Below are positions 61,601-64,000 of a DNA stretch of 64,000 nucleotides, piece after piece (position 1 is the first letter of the stretch; each line of letters opens with the position of its first letter). Location of the stretch: the NCBI GenBank assembly GCA_963931925.1, contig OZ007567.1:95982176-96046175 (forward strand). The letters run 5' to 3'. The notes beneath the pieces were generated by a model, which made no database searches, had not been told where the DNA came from, and saw only the letters and a list, made by a program, of their open reading frames with translations. The translations under genes and the position numbers were made by a program. This stretch comes from Onchidella celtica (Eukaryota; Mollusca; Gastropoda; Systellommatophora; Onchidiidae).

Positions 61601-63008
61601 ATGGCTAAAGAAGCATACAAAGCCACCCCCCTCCCCACCCCCCTCTAAATTTCCCTCAGATTTCACTTTTAATCTTCTCATTTTGGGTACACCCTTGTTT
61701 ACACTTCAGAAAGTGTTCTACAGAAAAGTCCCTGCAAATAATGCAATACACTGTATTTTGAATCAGTTCTACAGACATGCAGCTTTATACAGACAAGTAT
61801 AAGTTCCCATGAATCTTATTAGAAACCTGGAGAAAAGAAACAAATGACAAATATGACATATATAAGCCAAGTACATGTATTATGGATTTCTCACCCAGTG
61901 GTTTATCTCTTAGATCTGGGTTGCGTAGCATTTCCACCTGAGCATAAAAGCAGTCAATGTCAAAATGGATGATGGTTCTGGCATGTCCAAGCTTAGAGGC
62001 TGGAATGGTGCCTGTGAAAAGATTATGTCATTGATGGCCAACACATAATTATTAAATAAAAATATGTTATATTATATATATCTACAACCCAATGATGACA
62101 GATGCATCAGCATAATGAATAACAAATTTTTTCAAATGACCTTTATTCTGGCATAGGAGTCACTCTAACTATAAAAATAAAAGGTTATTCTGGCCAGGTA
62201 CACAAACAGGACACTCAGATTTGGTGCGCCCATTGCTCTAGTCTGCCATCTTGACATTTCAATGGCTGATTCGATACCAGTCGATGCCAAACTGGTAATT
62301 GCATTTATTGCAAGGACAACGCCGCTCCTAAAGTTGCAGGGGGTCACAGCCCCTCTGGCGAGTTAGTCCTCTACAGGGATGTTTTTTATAGTAAAGGGAC
62401 GGCTCAGTGATTCCCTGTTCAGGATAACAGATCAAAGCATCAAGAGAACCGATTCCACCGCTTTCAAATCTGCCATTTGAAGCAACATGTTGGCTGACCA
62501 AAGCGGCTGGACCACCAAACGCTATTAGTGCCACAGGATGAGCCCCATGCCAATTACAATGAGTCTACGCTGTTCCCCAGCCTGGACATTTTAATCAAAA
62601 TTTTTCTCTGTTTGATAGATGTGTAAAAGCTTTTTGCCGTGATTACACAGTTAACTTTAATCCCAGTCAGTGTTGGGTCTTGCGCACAGTAAACTGGGAT
62701 AGTATAGGCTTTCAGCACAGAATCTGGGGATAGGTTCACGGCTGATACTCCAGTCACTGGGGCCTAAAATTTCAAATTACATAAAGATCTAGATCTAGAG
62801 TCTAGATCTAGTTTTCTAGACTCTCTAGATCTCTAGTTCTAAATTAGATTGACCTATGGTGGCACTGATCTAAAACGCACGGAGGTGAAACTCAGCACTA
62901 ACCCAGGTCCAGGTTAACATCGCGGAAATCGGACCGGTCCACAATTACAGCCCCTGATGTAAATGGTAATGTCCAGCTTTCGTCGGCGTCTATATCGTCT
63001 TCTTCCAT
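49661..63008 (-). CDS. POLI: DNA polymerase iota (Y family), 9 coding exons
   Basis: Exons in gene order: 62903-63008, 61895-62011, 61024-61188, 59009-59155, 57907-58152, 57063-57241, 55744-55835, 53811-53938, 49661-51495. All have GT-AG borders and compatible phases, giving 1004 aa. This is a translesion polymerase in the nucleus. Catalytic residues: HFDIDCFYAQVE (Asp53) and ERLGFDENF (Asp145-Glu146). The fingers and thumb follow (KLLAKLAGS, PNQQTAILP, GIGSRT), then the little finger (TVRLTVRR ... RESRQCPVP ... FHLTLINICF). The last exon encodes a long disordered tail with two ubiquitin-binding motifs (about 622-643 and 944-963, both with the LP core). PIP-like motifs are KAKISSFF (440-447, where the human one lies), DKTIMHFF (493-500) and QNTLLTYF (994-1001, canonical). 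Human POLI is about 740 aa; the extra length is all in the tail. Confidence 0.95.
51761..52538. mobile_element. TTAA-flanked piggyBac-like element in POLI intron 8
   Basis: The edges are TTAACCCATACCCCGC on the left and, inverted on the right, TTAACCCTCACCCTGC. GGTCAGTGACC palindromes recur near both ends (51803, about 51839 in variant form, and 52403). 778 bp, non-coding. The subterminal palindromes differ from those of the CGCTATAGCG family. Confidence 0.7.
54041..54518 (+). mobile_element. tRNA-derived SINE with target duplication
   Basis: The head has an A box (GGTCTAGAGGC) and a B box (GGGTTCTAAACCC) of a tRNA promoter. A body with GTGCACGTTGCGCAC, a poly-C run and a tail ending AAATAAAGACCTCAAATC follow. 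AAGCCACTTTCA flanks it on both sides (54029-54040 and 54519-54530). A segment of about 67 bp (TTGGAAA ... GGTAGGATCGAGTA) is duplicated inside. It lies in POLI intron 7, on the opposite strand. Confidence 0.85.
54633..54977 (+). CDS. Hypothetical 114-aa frame between two SINE copies
   Basis: An ATG-initiated frame inside POLI intron 7 on the other strand. The first half contains one hydrophobic segment (about residues 25-48, FYFLVPIASVVSVYTNLCL); the second half is charged and ends KDELAPERQK. I recognise no family. The residue make-up of the second half looks more protein-like than most chance frames, but there is no supporting neighbour, promoter or splice evidence, and a GTGAGT at about 54737 could be a donor. 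Chance remains the simplest reading. Confidence 0.2.
   Translation: MASEGFCLMHHSLRYKRTIIVSLKMFYFLVPIASVVSVYTNLCLNLTWSRLIQYKCDAVTRDATIVENSEIPQKKARNPVDKPVQFQKDKTEITPSQRRLWDSLKDELAPERQK
55013..55330 (+). mobile_element. tRNA-derived SINE, second copy
   Basis: It matches the SINE at 54041 from the tRNA head (B box GGGTTCAAAACCC) to the poly-C run, but without the internal 67-bp duplication. It diverges after the poly-C, so the right edge is uncertain. It is in POLI intron 7. Confidence 0.75.
56033..56750. mobile_element. TTAA-flanked piggyBac-like element with a short acidic frame
   Basis: The left end is TTAACCCTTTCAGTGCCAC; the right end has GCCAAAAGGGTTAA, with a GACGCC word just inside. Subterminal CATAGCGGTCGCC and CTTATAGTGGTCGCTCG words match those of the element at 39657-40184. 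Between the ends, on the plus strand, an ATG at 56299 opens an 80-codon frame rich in Ser, Asp and Glu (DSDSDLNEGF), to a TAA at 56539-56541. Acidic N-termini are usual in piggyBac transposases, so this may be a transposase remnant (inference). It lies in POLI intron 6. Confidence 0.75.
59500..60793. mobile_element. Pogo-like element in POLI intron 3
   Basis: The left end TACAATGGAGCCCGCAAAAT and the inverted right end TACAGTAGAGCCCATGTAAA, both with outer TA, match the CAGT.GAGCCC pattern of pogo-type termini. Inner words (TTCGAAAT/AATTCGAG, CAAAGTTC) also pair. Length 1.29 kb. The interior has no transposase that I recognise and includes GC-richer sequence at 60300-60620 unlike the surrounding intron. 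Confidence 0.65.
61219..61374 (+). mobile_element. 5'-truncated SINE copy
   Basis: Nearly identical to the 3' third of the SINE at 54041-54518, from GCCGAAAGGCCGCTGCCCGG to the same end CTCAAATC. ACTCTGG flanks both sides (61212-61218 and 61375-61381). This fixes the true 3' end of the SINE and shows insertion by reverse transcription. In POLI intron 2. Confidence 0.85.
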
Positions 63009-63448
63009 GTTCAGACATCAATAACAGCTGAACTCCACGCCAAGTGCTGCCTCAGCAAACATTACTGTACATCAGTTGAATAGCCTTGTATTGTTTGTCC
63101 TACTTTCGTTTCCCGCAATAACAACTCACACTTATTAAAAAATTCGCTGTTTTATCAATAACATATCTGGTGTTTTAAACATTTGTGTGGATTGTGCCAG
63201 AGCCTTTTTCTTGTTGTTTTAGTCATCATTTCACATACGTTTTAAAGTTCATCATTTTATTTCGAGCTCATGAAGGGTAATGATAAATTCTCACAAATTC
63301 CTCATTCCAAAGAAAAACGAGAATGGAAAATGGACGTATACGTATCACCGGAAGTCAAGAGTGAGTTGAGCTAGTCAACTTTCGCTTTTCACATGTACAC
63401 GATGGTTCTAGTACTTCTAGTCTAGTAGTCAATGGATGAGACACCAGC
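63009..63448. promoter_or_regulatory. Head-to-head promoter region of POLI and the next gene
   Basis: About 440 bp separate the POLI start codon (minus strand) from the predicted start at 63449 (plus strand). No TATA box stands out on either strand. The arrangement suggests a shared bidirectional promoter, but both 5' UTRs are unknown. Confidence 0.45.
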
Positions 63449-63572
63449 ATGGCACAGAAACGCGTGTCCATTTACAGGGCCGTTACGTCATTTCTCTGGA
63501 CAGCATTTGTGAAGGAGCATTTGAGAGTAATATCTTGGTTTCTGATAATTGCCGCATATGTGGCATGCGTTG
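63449..63572 (+). CDS. Predicted first coding exon of an unidentified membrane protein
   Basis: An ATG opens 41 codons plus one base and ends at a strong donor, G|GTAAGG (phase 1). The peptide starts MAQKRVSIYR, has a basic segment around KEHLR and then a hydrophobic stretch (ISWFLIIAAYVACV, about residues 28-41) that looks like a signal anchor or first transmembrane helix. The rest of the gene lies beyond the window. I do not recognise the family. An overlapping frame from ATG 63436 is also open across the same bases, but it is polar and ends at a stop just after the donor, so I prefer this one. It is divergent from POLI. Confidence 0.5.
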
Positions 63573-63757
63573 GTAAGGACTGAGCCGGTTTAGATACTAC
63601 GGTTTACTAAGGTGATCCTGTATTTCACCGGCGCTTCTTCTCATGCCCGGCATATCACGAAACGGAGTAACTATCCGCCGATACTGACGGATAAAATTTC
63701 CTCTAGGATTTTTTTTATCCCCCAGCATAAATTTTGCATTGTGAGTGATACCTATAC

Positions 63758-64000
63758 CTATGGATACCTATGGATTAATGGGTCTGGATAGCTAATGCTA
63801 GTAAGTGACCCATCTCGATGTTTCCAATATCTGTCAAGCCTGTTTTTAAATGAGTTGATACTATCGGCTTGGACGATGTATTCTGGGAGTGAATTCCAAG
63901 TGCTTATCACTCTTTGGCTAAAAAAGTATTGCCTTGGGAGGCGAGCACACCTTCTTTTTGCCAGTTTTAGGTTGTGGCCTCTAAGGTGTAGGCTTGTGGA
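63758..64000 (-). mobile_element. CR1-type LINE, 3' end of RT frame, cut by window edge
   Basis: Read on the minus strand, the sequence encodes the C-terminal region of a CR1-like reverse transcriptase: LRGHNLKLAKRRCARLPRQY, FFSQRVISTWNSLPEYIVQA, SFKNRLDRYWK, ending at TAG 63758-63760. A CCATAGGTAT-type tandem word spans the stop. The frame is uninterrupted over the 81 visible codons. The rest of the element lies right of the window. It is a different LINE from the one at 35575-39055. Confidence 0.85.

Overview
The window is metazoan nuclear DNA: GT-AG split genes, long AT-rich introns, (ATT)n and (TCTA)n microsatellites, tRNA-derived SINEs, CR1/L2-type LINEs and many short DNA transposons. 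Gene content (OLAH-type thioesterase, DNA polymerase iota, a 2H-phosphodiesterase family formerly called DUF1868) fits a marine invertebrate, perhaps a deuterostome such as a hemichordate, echinoderm or cephalochordate. That placement is inference.

Layout. (1) 0.4-25.8 kb, plus strand: a tandem family of at least eight terminal exons for a 2H-phosphodiesterase (H-x-T/S ... H-x-T/S) domain. Copies are called A (467-1129), B (8660-9324), C (9649-10637, broken), D (11672-12593, broken), E (13894-14564, open), F (15017-15688, broken), G (18426-19095, broken) and H (25107-25807, open), with the decayed 3' flank of a ninth at 20340-20720. Only B has visible upstream coding exons: a membrane-anchor exon (4517-4622) and a 45-nt linker exon (6236-6280). 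All terminal exons with a clear acceptor begin in phase 1, so any of them could be joined to the same anchor. (2) 25.8-35.5 kb: gene-poor, with hAT-like and TTAA-flanked elements, a 95-bp inverted repeat, a 23-bp minisatellite and paired inverted tetranucleotide arrays. (3) 35.6-39.05 kb: a nearly whole CR1/L2-group LINE coding PHD finger, endonuclease and reverse transcriptase. (4) 41.2-46.4 kb, plus strand: a seven-exon OLAH thioesterase gene with a complete catalytic triad. (5) 49.7-63.0 kb, minus strand: a nine-exon DNA polymerase iota gene, convergent with OLAH, with mobile elements in most large introns. (6) 63.45 kb, plus strand: probable first exon of an unidentified membrane-protein gene, head-to-head with POLI. 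The window ends in an antisense CR1 LINE fragment.

How it fits together. OLAH and POLI look like ordinary single-copy genes. The distinctive part is the 2H-phosphodiesterase array, which shows birth, death, insertion, apparent gene conversion and loss of catalytic motifs. Its one recoverable full-length product (gene B, 271 aa) is predicted to be a single-pass membrane-anchored enzyme. Five TTAA-flanked piggyBac-like elements and several TA- or 8-bp-duplication elements account for much of the non-coding space.
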